DNA from: Rivularia sp. MS3
Lineage (GTDB): Bacteria; Cyanobacteriota; Cyanobacteriia; Cyanobacteriales; Nostocaceae
Reading direction: 5' to 3'
NCBI GenBank assembly: GCA_019192545.1
Contig: JAHCMI010000014.1
Location: forward strand, 1-64,000
DNA length: 64,000 bases
Shown here one piece after another: positions 27,020-34,324 of this stretch. The notes under the pieces are model-generated. The model did not search any database. It worked only from the letters and a program-made list of their open reading frames with translations, and was not told the origin of the DNA. Made by a program: the position numbers and the translations under genes. Within the stretch, counting starts at the first letter, position 1; every line of letters starts with the position of its first letter.

Positions 27020-27928
27020 ATGAATAAACAAAGTACTGTTGCGAGATTAGATTTACCTCACATAAATAGAGAAAATAAGCTCAATAGAATTTTATCTGCG
27101 GCATTGAATAAACAAGAGTTTTCCAACGCAAACTTTGAAGCTTCCTTAAACTATTGGAATGAAGAATATTTCAATTTGGATAAAGTAAAAATTTTTCAAG
27201 AATCTACAGCTACGGATAAAAGCTTAATTTTACAGCTTTGTAATTTAGAAATTTTGGAGGAAGCTTATTTTATCGAAAAAGCTGGAGTCGGATACATGGC
27301 AAAAATGATTTTAATGGCAGAAACCACTGAAGAAAGAATGCTTTACGGTTTATTTGCTGCTGACGAAGTTAATCATCTGTCACAAATCAGCAATTTTTTA
27401 CCAGTTCCGAAAATAAGCAAAAGTTCGTTTTTAAGTTTATTAGAAGAAGTAGTAGAAAGCGATGATAAAACAGTACTGTTATTTGTACTTCAGGTAGTTT
27501 TAGAAGGATGGGGTTTGACTCATTATCGGAGTATTGCAAAATTTTGTCAAAATAGTCAATTACGTTCAACGCTTAATAGTTTTTTGCAAGATGAAAGTCG
27601 GCATCATGCTACTGGCGTAACTCTATTTGAAAAAACATCGTTAACTAAATCTAGTCAAGAAACTATTACAGAAATACTGGCAATGTTTTTGCAAATGGTG
27701 CAAGTGGGGCCTCAAAGTGTTGTCAAAGCAATAGAACAAGTAAAAGGTAGTTTATCTAGAAAAGGTAAAATCAATATTTTTGAACAATTGAATACGGAGA
27801 GTCATAGCGGAGTTCGTTTAAAAATATTGCGAAATTTAATGCATTTACCTAATGCAACTAGCGTTATAGATAATTTAGAAAATAAAGGTTATTTCCAATC
27901 TTTAAAAGCTAGTTTATGTGTTTTATAG
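27020..27928 (+). CDS. Ferritin-like diiron protein, putative oxygenase
   Basis: 302 aa from the ATG at 27020 (an upstream TTG at 27005 is less likely). The helical protein has the metal-ligand pattern of ferritin-like diiron enzymes: LEILEEAYF, then ADEVNH (ExxH-like), then VLEGWGLTHY, then QDESRHH (ExxH). This gives two Glu and two Glu/Asp-x-x-His pairs, the arrangement seen in four-helix-bundle diiron oxygenases. Only 16 bases separate it from the next diiron gene, so the two are likely cotranscribed. Without a reference I cannot say which reaction it performs; hydroxylation, desaturation and N-oxygenation are all possible. Confidence 0.7.
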   Translation: MNKQSTVARLDLPHINRENKLNRILSAALNKQEFSNANFEASLNYWNEEYFNLDKVKIFQESTATDKSLILQLCNLEILEEAYFIEKAGVGYMAKMILMAETTEERMLYGLFAADEVNHLSQISNFLPVPKISKSSFLSLLEEVVESDDKTVLLFVLQVVLEGWGLTHYRSIAKFCQNSQLRSTLNSFLQDESRHHATGVTLFEKTSLTKSSQETITEILAMFLQMVQVGPQSVVKAIEQVKGSLSRKGKINIFEQLNTESHSGVRLKILRNLMHLPNATSVIDNLENKGYFQSLKASLCVL

Positions 27929-27944
27929 ACAAAGATTAATAACT

Positions 27945-29120
27945 ATGGCTGAAACTAAAGAAAATACGCTTTTAGAAAATAAAAAAGTCTACGGTAAGCT
28001 GCAAATCAATTATAAACGTAACAAGCAGCAAGACTGTACGGAATTATTAGATAAAGCTGCTGCTGCTTTTAACTATGATGATTGCAAAGATGAATACTGG
28101 AATCCCGAGCAATATTCTTTACTCTACGGTACACCTTTATGGACGGAAGCAAGCCAAAGTCAAAAAATAATTCTCAATCAACTTTACTGGGTAGCTTACT
28201 ATTGCCAAATAATTTCTGCTGAAATAGCAACTATTCTATTTAATCAAACTAGCGCTGCTGGACTTTACGCACAAGAAGATTTCCGGGTAATATGCGATAT
28301 GCTTGACTTAGAATCAGCGCAGGAACGCTGTCATATCAACGCTTTCAAAACAATTTCTCATCAAGTTGAATCAACGTTATTTGGAGAACGCATATTTACT
28401 TACCCGATGCGCGGACCTTATACTGAAACTATGGTATTTGCCGATACTAACTTTCTCAAGACTCAATGGAAAAAACTTCAACTCCAAGCTTTCGGATTAA
28501 TTTCGGCAGATAATACTTTTCTGGCTTGCCAATATTTTACGGTAAGGGGTTTGCGTACTCTTAACGGTAAGTTGATTCAACATAAGCTCAGCAATTATTA
28601 TCAAAACCATAGCAATCCAGATAAGGCACCTATACCGGCAAAAATTTCTTACTACCACTTCATGGATGAAAGCTTTCATTTTAATAGTTCGACGATAATC
28701 TCTCATGACGTAATTAACTGCATCAAACCCCCGACGAAATTTGAGAAAGTTGTGGCAAATTTAGGCATACGAGGTTGTCAAAAAGACCATTATCATTGTT
28801 CAATCGCAGTCAACGGTATCTTTTGGTACGACGCTGCACTTTACTCAGCGATATACCGAATGTTGCGATCGCAAGTTTTCGGAATGAGCGATACTGAAGC
28901 TAAAGATATGATGTGCCGTTGTTTCACCCAGGAGACGGAAGCATTACACAATAGCTTTCAGACTCATCATGAAGCAATGGAATCCTACAAAGTTTACGTT
29001 GAATCTTTAAATTATCTATGGAAAAGTAACCGTGAAATGTCTTTGATGGCTGCGAATACAGTATCTAAATATTTAAACGAGCAAAAAACAACTTTTAAAA
29101 AATGGTTAGCAAGTAACTAA
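27945..29120 (+). CDS. AurF-like diiron protein, putative N-oxygenase
   Basis: 391 aa from the ATG at 27945 (a GTG nine codons upstream overlaps the previous gene and is less likely). Conserved-looking ligand clusters are ISAEIATIL, ESAQERCHINAF (E-x-x-x-x-H), YHFMDESFHFNSS (DESxH) and TQETEALHNSF. Overall it resembles p-aminobenzoate N-oxygenase AurF-type or ferritin-like diiron oxygenases. It is longer than the preceding gene and not an obvious duplicate. It starts 16 bases after that gene and precedes a small membrane gene by 18. The function is inferred only from the pattern of acidic and His residues. Confidence 0.6.
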   Translation: MAETKENTLLENKKVYGKLQINYKRNKQQDCTELLDKAAAAFNYDDCKDEYWNPEQYSLLYGTPLWTEASQSQKIILNQLYWVAYYCQIISAEIATILFNQTSAAGLYAQEDFRVICDMLDLESAQERCHINAFKTISHQVESTLFGERIFTYPMRGPYTETMVFADTNFLKTQWKKLQLQAFGLISADNTFLACQYFTVRGLRTLNGKLIQHKLSNYYQNHSNPDKAPIPAKISYYHFMDESFHFNSSTIISHDVINCIKPPTKFEKVVANLGIRGCQKDHYHCSIAVNGIFWYDAALYSAIYRMLRSQVFGMSDTEAKDMMCRCFTQETEALHNSFQTHHEAMESYKVYVESLNYLWKSNREMSLMAANTVSKYLNEQKTTFKKWLASN

Positions 29121-29138
29121 TTATTAAAAATAATCAGT

Positions 29139-29327
29139 ATGAAAAGAAGAAATTACACTCTGTTAGGAAGTTATCTATTTTTAATTGGTTCTCTTCTGTT
29201 AACAATGAACTCTTTTCTAGATTTATTTAAAGATATATCATTCTATTCTATTTATTCTTGCTGCGGTGCAATACTTTTCACTATTGGCTCAATGCTTTTT
29301 ATAATTGATTCTAAAAATAAATATTAA
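29139..29327 (+). CDS. Small two-helix membrane protein (YrhK-like)
   Basis: A 62-aa protein with two hydrophobic helices (LLGSYLFLIGSLLLTMNSFL and CCGAILFTIGSMLFIID), as in short YrhK-like membrane proteins with GSxLF motifs. It starts 18 bases after the AurF-like gene and is likely cotranscribed. Repeat R1 copy 2 begins at its stop codon. The function is unknown. Confidence 0.6.
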   Translation: MKRRNYTLLGSYLFLIGSLLLTMNSFLDLFKDISFYSIYSCCGAILFTIGSMLFIIDSKNKY

Positions 29328-29485
29328 GAGGATGTAATGATGCGCTATAAATGATACTCAAAACTTTTAAAATCCCCCTAAATCCGCCGTTACATTGGGG
29401 GAGCCGTTACCCCCTTAAAAAGGGGTGAGGGGGGGGGTTCATCCGAGAATTTTTATAAAAACTATACTTTTCAAACATCCTCTAA
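29326..29485. repeat. MITE-like repeat R1, copy 2, inside the oxidative cluster
   Basis: About 160 bp with short terminal inverted ends AGAGGATGT / ACATCCTCT, C- and G-runs forming a central hairpin, and right-end AAAACTATACTT...CAAACATCCTCTAA shared with copy 1 (1851-2006). It interrupts the gene run between 29327 and 29680. The 69-aa open frame over its right part (29425-29634) is spurious. Confidence 0.65.
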
Positions 29486-29679
29486 TCAGTAAACTCTATA
29501 ATATCAATTCCGGTTGCACCGGAATGATTAAAAAAACCCTTCTAGAGCCCAGAGGAAAGAAGAAGAAGAGAAATGTATATCATTCCGATATAAACGGAAA
29601 CGATATAACTTTGATTTTTCTCTGCTTACTCTGAATTTACTATCTCAAATAATTAACAGCAGCATCACGATTTAAATAT

Positions 29680-30714
29680 ATGAACTCATTACAAAACCGA
29701 AATACTCAACCATTAATCGAGATGAAAATCTTTAACAATTGGGATATTGTTGCAAAAGGTTGGTATATAGTTTGTCCGATAACAGAAATAACTGTAAACC
29801 AAGCTAAATCTTTTATTGTTTGCGGACAAAAAATCTTAATCTTTCGCGGTAAAGATAAACAAGTAAGAGCATTAGATGCTTATTGTCCTCATTTAGGAAC
29901 GGATTTAGCTATCGGAAAAGTTGATGGTAATTTAATTCGCTGTTTCTTTCATCATTGGGCTTTTGATGGCGAAGGAAAATGTCAAGATATTCCCTGTCAA
30001 GCAAGTATTCCTGCAAAAGCTAAATTACAAGCTTACGCTACTGCTGAAAAATATGGATTTATTTGGGTTTATCCAGATTCAAAAGCGCCAGAACTTGCAG
30101 AATTTAACGAATTAAAAAATAAATCTCTTGTTTTTAAATACGATAAAGCTTTTGAGCGTAACTGTCATCATCATATTTGTATGATGAACGGAATCGATGC
30201 CCAACATTTACAAACCGTGCATAAGTTAAATATAAAAATGGATTTATCTCTACACAAAAATCAAACTGGGAATATTATAGATTTTACTCTTGGCGGTGAA
30301 TTTCCTCAAACTACATTTAGAGAAAAAATAGCAAGGAAGATACTTGGCAATTATTATGAATACACTATGAGATATGCCGATGGTTGCTTAGGATTGCTAA
30401 CCATCATGAAAAAAGTTAAGTTTATGCCGCCGCTATATATGATTTACGCTTATACACCTCTCGCAAGCAGAAAAACAAAAATTCAACCAATCTATATTAC
30501 TCAAAAAAGACCGGGATTAATAGGTTATTTGATAAGTAGGTTTTTGCTATTGATGACGAAACTTGCTTACTATTTTTTACGAGGGGAAGACGGAATGATT
30601 TACGATAATATTCGCTATAATCCTAACGTTATTTTAAATATAGATGAACCGTTAGTTAAATATATGAGCTATGTCAATCAACTTCAACCTTCTATTTGGT
30701 CAGTTAAAAATTAA
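29680..30714 (+). CDS. Rieske non-haem iron oxygenase (2)
   Basis: A 344-aa paralogue of the protein at 25340. Rieske ligands C69-P-H71 and C88-F-F-H91. Catalytic motif NGIDAQHLQTVH. The hydrophobic C-terminal segment LIGYLISRFLLLMTKLAYYF parallels the first copy. The aligned regions are similar but clearly diverged, so this is an old duplication with probable change of substrate or position. Thirty-eight bases separate it from the 2Fe-2S ferredoxin, its likely electron donor. The ferredoxin reductase is not in the window. Confidence 0.88.
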   Translation: MNSLQNRNTQPLIEMKIFNNWDIVAKGWYIVCPITEITVNQAKSFIVCGQKILIFRGKDKQVRALDAYCPHLGTDLAIGKVDGNLIRCFFHHWAFDGEGKCQDIPCQASIPAKAKLQAYATAEKYGFIWVYPDSKAPELAEFNELKNKSLVFKYDKAFERNCHHHICMMNGIDAQHLQTVHKLNIKMDLSLHKNQTGNIIDFTLGGEFPQTTFREKIARKILGNYYEYTMRYADGCLGLLTIMKKVKFMPPLYMIYAYTPLASRKTKIQPIYITQKRPGLIGYLISRFLLLMTKLAYYFLRGEDGMIYDNIRYNPNVILNIDEPLVKYMSYVNQLQPSIWSVKN

Positions 30715-30752
30715 ATATCGCAATCCGAAATCAGCTAAAAATATTATCTTTT

Positions 30753-31043
30753 ATGTCTAAAATAATTTGCAATATCCAATTTTCAGAAACTAATTATCAA
30801 TCAATTGAATTAGAAGCAAATCAAGACCTTGCCGAGCATTTAACTGTCGAAAATTCACCAATACTTTTCGGGTGTCGTACCGGAATTTGTGGCACTTGCC
30901 TTGTAATTGTTGATGGTAATATTCCACCGGCATCAGAAGCAGAAAAAGAAGTTTTAGAAATATTAGCTCCGGAAAATTCAAAAGCAAGATTAGCTTGTCA
31001 AATTCAGTTAACTAACGATATTCAAATTACTTCCTATAAGTAA
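30753..31043 (+). CDS. Plant-type 2Fe-2S ferredoxin
   Basis: A 96-aa protein with the ligand set C41-x4-C46-x2-C49 and C82 (GCRTGICGTC ... ARLACQIQ), the standard plant/cyanobacterial-type ferredoxin fold. The first 40 residues form the beta-grasp half (IICNIQFSETNYQSIELEAN). Being tightly linked to the second Rieske gene, it probably passes electrons to one or all of the cluster oxygenases rather than serving photosynthesis. No reductase gene is adjacent. Confidence 0.92.
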   Translation: MSKIICNIQFSETNYQSIELEANQDLAEHLTVENSPILFGCRTGICGTCLVIVDGNIPPASEAEKEVLEILAPENSKARLACQIQLTNDIQITSYK

Positions 31044-31130
31044 GGTTATGTAGTCTTAACTAAAACATAAAGCATAAAAAAATACTACTGTTTTTTTCAA
31101 AAAAATGTGAAGTGTAAATAAACTTTCAGA

Positions 31131-31292
31131 TTCCTCTTTTTTCTTGTCTCAGCGCTCCTGGCGCTCTCTGCGGTTATATTAACTAAACTATCAAAGCTAA
31201 CGAGACAGATTACTACTTCACCACATTAGTTCTGCGGGGTTATTAACGGATTTTAAAAAACCGCAGAGAGCGCAGAGCAAGCAGAGGAAGAA
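31131..31292. repeat. Long inverted repeat inside the oxidative cluster
   Basis: Left arm GCGCTCTCTGCGGTT (31161-31175) and right arm AACCGCAGAGAGCGC (31259-31273) match perfectly. The outer parts (TTCCTCT...CTTGTCTC and GCAAGCAGAGGAAGAA) match loosely. A TCTGCGGTTTT fragment of the same family is near 3880. It fills most of the 500-base gap 31044-31543, in which no gene was seen. Confidence 0.7.
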
Positions 31293-31543
31293 GATTGGGA
31301 GGATTAGTCTTGTTAGCAGTGAAATTGATATTTTTAATGAAAACTAATACTACTTTATCCCATTAAATATGATGGGTTTGTAATTTGGCTCTCACTGCCC
31401 TTTTTTAACTATAAATTATGAGATTTTAAACACAACTACGAACTAAATACACCCTTCTCCTAAACAGCGGAGAGGTTTATCGAAGCTCAAATTAAAAGCG
31501 CTATAAAAACCTATTAACACTATTCACTATTAACAACTGATTT

Positions 31544-32566
31544 ATGAAATTTGAAGATTTCTGGTATGTTGTTGCTTGGAGCAATCAATTAAAACCAAAT
31601 AAAGTCTTGTCTCGGACAATTTTAGGTGAATGGCTGGCAATATTCCGTGGCGAAGATGGTAAACCTGTGGCTTTACGAGATAGGTGCATTCACAGGAATA
31701 GTCGTTTATCAAAAGGTAAAGTTTGTCAAGGAAAAATAGAATGCCCGTACCACGGATGGGTTTACGATAACAGCGGAAAAGTAGTGAAAGTACCTTCTCA
31801 AGGAGATGATTTCTATCAAAACAAAATCGCAAGATGCCAACTTTACCAAACAAAAGAACAAGATGGCTACATTTACGTGCGCTTATCTTCCCAACCTTCA
31901 GAGGAATTTACACCTTTCAAAATGCCTCTTTACCAACAACCGGGCTGGGAAACTGTCAAAGTAATTAATCGCTTTAATAACAACGTTACTAATTGTGCAG
32001 AAAATTTTATTGATGTTCCTCATACCGCTTCCGTACATCCTGGAATCTTTCGCAAATCAAATAAACAGCAATTAGAAATGACGGTAGAAAGACGCAGTGG
32101 CAGCGTGTTTGCAGAATACCGTAACGAAACAACTAATCTGGGATGGTTTAGCAAATTTCTTAATTGCAAAGGTTATAAAATTCGTCATACTGATAGTTTT
32201 CATATGCCGAATGTCACCAGCGTAGAATATGACATGTCGCCGAATAGAAGACTATTTATCACCAGCCAATGTGTTCCCGAAACAGAAAATTCAACTTTAG
32301 TGTATACCTACGTAACTTACAATTACGGTATTTGGAATCAATTTGTAAAACCTTTAGTATATTGGACTACACAACATATTATTCGCCAAGATATTGCAGC
32401 GTTGAATATTCAGTGGGAAGCAATAGAAAAATATGGAATGCAATTTACTAATACCCCTGCCGACACTATCCATATTTTCGTTGAGTCTATCCGCAATCAA
32501 ATAGCAGCAGGCAAAGATCCCAGACAGCTTCCCGATAAATCCGTAGAGGTAAAATTCTGGGTTTAG
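31544..32566 (+). CDS. Rieske non-haem iron oxygenase (3), ring-hydroxylating type
   Basis: A 340-aa protein of a different Rieske branch from the other two: N-terminal FEDFWYVVAWSNQLKPNKVL, Rieske ligands C48-I-H50 and C67-P-Y-H70 (CPYHGW), and catalytic NFIDVPHTASVHP. Near the C-terminus RQDIAALNIQWEAIEKYG carries the third (Asp) iron ligand region. This resembles phenylpropionate/vanillate-type or chlorophyllide-oxygenase-like monooxygenases. It is divided from the ferredoxin by a repeat-filled gap but stays in the same direction. The substrate is unknown. Confidence 0.9.
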   Translation: MKFEDFWYVVAWSNQLKPNKVLSRTILGEWLAIFRGEDGKPVALRDRCIHRNSRLSKGKVCQGKIECPYHGWVYDNSGKVVKVPSQGDDFYQNKIARCQLYQTKEQDGYIYVRLSSQPSEEFTPFKMPLYQQPGWETVKVINRFNNNVTNCAENFIDVPHTASVHPGIFRKSNKQQLEMTVERRSGSVFAEYRNETTNLGWFSKFLNCKGYKIRHTDSFHMPNVTSVEYDMSPNRRLFITSQCVPETENSTLVYTYVTYNYGIWNQFVKPLVYWTTQHIIRQDIAALNIQWEAIEKYGMQFTNTPADTIHIFVESIRNQIAAGKDPRQLPDKSVEVKFWV

Positions 32567-32587
32567 ATGAAAAGATTTACAAAAAAA

Positions 32588-32606
32588 GAAGTGGCGCTGC
32601 CACTTC
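32588..32606. other. Hairpin after Rieske gene 3
   Basis: GAAGTGGC / GCCACTTC with a three-base loop. A run of seven A precedes it, so the minus-strand transcript has the hairpin followed by a seven-U run (terminator-like, reversed). On the plus strand no T-run follows. Confidence 0.6.
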
Positions 32607-32689
32607 CAAAAAATTCCCAGGTAGAACCTGAGAAAAGTATAGCGGCTATATAATCCAAAAATCGTATAAATTGAAACTGATTTATTAAT

Positions 32690-33415
32690 ATGTTAGTTTT
32701 CTTTACGTTCGTAATTCTTCTAGCATTAACCGTTACAGATAGCAAAAAACCATTTCTGCTTTGGAAAAAGAGTGGTGAAGATTGGTTATTAGACGGTATT
32801 GGCTTATTTTTTCAAGGAATTCTGATACCACTGTTACAAATAACGGTAGTTTTTCAAATTTATCAGTTCTTGCTGCCAAATATTCATGCTTCATTAAACA
32901 TTCATCCTATCGTAGCTTTCTTGTTAAGTTTTGTATTTGTTGATTATCTTTATTACTGGAATCATCGTCTATTCCATACCAAAACCATGTGGTTTATCCA
33001 TCAAGTGCATCATACTGTGACAGAAATGGATGTATTAGGAACTTCCCGTAATACTTTGTGGACGAGTTTTCTTATTGTCTATTTGTGGATTCACTCGTTA
33101 TTTTTATATTTGCTCGAAGAACCTAACTGTTATATTCTAGGCATCAGTTTAAGCTCGGCTTTGGATTTATGGCGACATAGTAACCTGAATCCGAAATTAG
33201 ATTCTTGGATATATGCTTGTTTATCTCCGTGGTTGATTTTACCACAAGACCATGCTTGGCATCATTCGACAGATTATATACAGGGAAACTACGGTGCAAA
33301 CTTGAAACTGTGGGATAAATTGCATGGCACATATTACAAGTCAAAAAATCCGCCAGATTCATTAGGTGTTAGTAATTCTTTGTCTGCGATCAAAAAATTA
33401 ATCCTTCCGTTTTAA
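32690..33415 (+). CDS. Fatty-acid hydroxylase / sterol desaturase family membrane diiron enzyme
   Basis: A 241-aa membrane protein with the three histidine boxes of the family: H92-R-L-F-H96, H104-Q-V-H-H108 and H188-A-W-H-H192. Hydrophobic helices surround them. Family members hydroxylate or desaturate lipids, sterols or carotenoids (CrtR/CrtZ-type) at a membrane diiron site. It lies in the oxidative cluster between a Rieske gene and an acyltransferase gene, so it may modify a hydrophobic intermediate. The exact substrate cannot be read from sequence. Confidence 0.88.
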   Translation: MLVFFTFVILLALTVTDSKKPFLLWKKSGEDWLLDGIGLFFQGILIPLLQITVVFQIYQFLLPNIHASLNIHPIVAFLLSFVFVDYLYYWNHRLFHTKTMWFIHQVHHTVTEMDVLGTSRNTLWTSFLIVYLWIHSLFLYLLEEPNCYILGISLSSALDLWRHSNLNPKLDSWIYACLSPWLILPQDHAWHHSTDYIQGNYGANLKLWDKLHGTYYKSKNPPDSLGVSNSLSAIKKLILPF

Positions 33416-33609
33416 AGAAAAGCAATAGTTTGTAATTTTACGTAATAGATGCTGCCTGCCATAACCCACACATTGAAAACTTCATATTACAGGTAAAAAA
33501 TTTAAAGTAACTATAGTTTAATTTACCTAAATTCCGGATTTATAGCTGTCTAAAAAGAAATAGTTTGATATCAGTATACATAATTACTGCAACTACCATA
33601 TTTAAATTC

Positions 33610-34275
33610 ATGACTATACAAAGCAAGATACTTTGTTTGTTCCCTAGTGCTGTAATGCTTCTAGCATTCATTTGTTTTTTATGGATTTGTCAATCGCCAA
33701 GCTTTTATAACATTACGGCTTTGCTATTCACTTTATATGGATTCCCTTTATTAATTCATAAAATACATAACTATTTCTACCCCCTTGAAGAAGGAGTTAG
33801 TTATTTAAAAGGTAAAGAATATTCTCCTTGGTGGGGAAGTCATCAAATTCAGTCTATATACATTTCTTTTACTGCATTAGAATCAGCATTACGTTTAATT
33901 CCTGGTGCATTTTCATTGTGGTTGCGACTGTGGGGTGCAAAAGTTGGTAAAAATGTTTATTGGACTCCCAAGTTAGAAATAGCAGATCGTTCCTTAATTG
34001 AAATAGGTAATAACGTAGTTTTTGGTCAAGATTGTGGTGTTATATCTCATGTAATCAAGCCTAAAAAACAAGATTTAATGCTATATGTCAAAAAAGTAAA
34101 AATTGGCAATAATGTTTTTATCGGAGCAGGTTCTTATCTTGCTCCAGGCGTAATTATTAAAGACGAAACTTTTGTACCTGCCCAAAGCCGTTTGTATCCA
34201 AACAAAGTTGTTTCTCCAAACTTATCAAACAATCTATTAGACAAAAATATCGAAGTTAGTCACCATACAAACTAA
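33610..34275 (+). CDS. Left-handed beta-helix acyltransferase with N-terminal membrane helices
   Basis: 221 aa from the ATG at 33610 (the frame extends to a TTG at 33565 without support). The first 60 residues contain two hydrophobic helices. From about residue 105, isoleucine/valine-led hexapeptide repeats appear (LIEIGNNVVFGQDCGVI, VKIGNNVFIGAGSYLAPGVI). Such LbH domains transfer acetyl or other acyl groups from CoA or ACP. Only 49 bases precede the GH3 gene, so the two are probably cotranscribed. The donor and acceptor are unknown. Confidence 0.82.
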   Translation: MTIQSKILCLFPSAVMLLAFICFLWICQSPSFYNITALLFTLYGFPLLIHKIHNYFYPLEEGVSYLKGKEYSPWWGSHQIQSIYISFTALESALRLIPGAFSLWLRLWGAKVGKNVYWTPKLEIADRSLIEIGNNVVFGQDCGVISHVIKPKKQDLMLYVKKVKIGNNVFIGAGSYLAPGVIIKDETFVPAQSRLYPNKVVSPNLSNNLLDKNIEVSHHTN

Positions 34276-34324
34276 TTAAATAAATTATTACCACTTAAAA
34301 ACTTTTATTTATAATAAAAATCAA

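Noticed and set aside
29425-29634. 69-aa plus-strand frame
   Set aside because: It begins inside repeat R1 copy 2 and continues into low-complexity sequence; no coding evidence.
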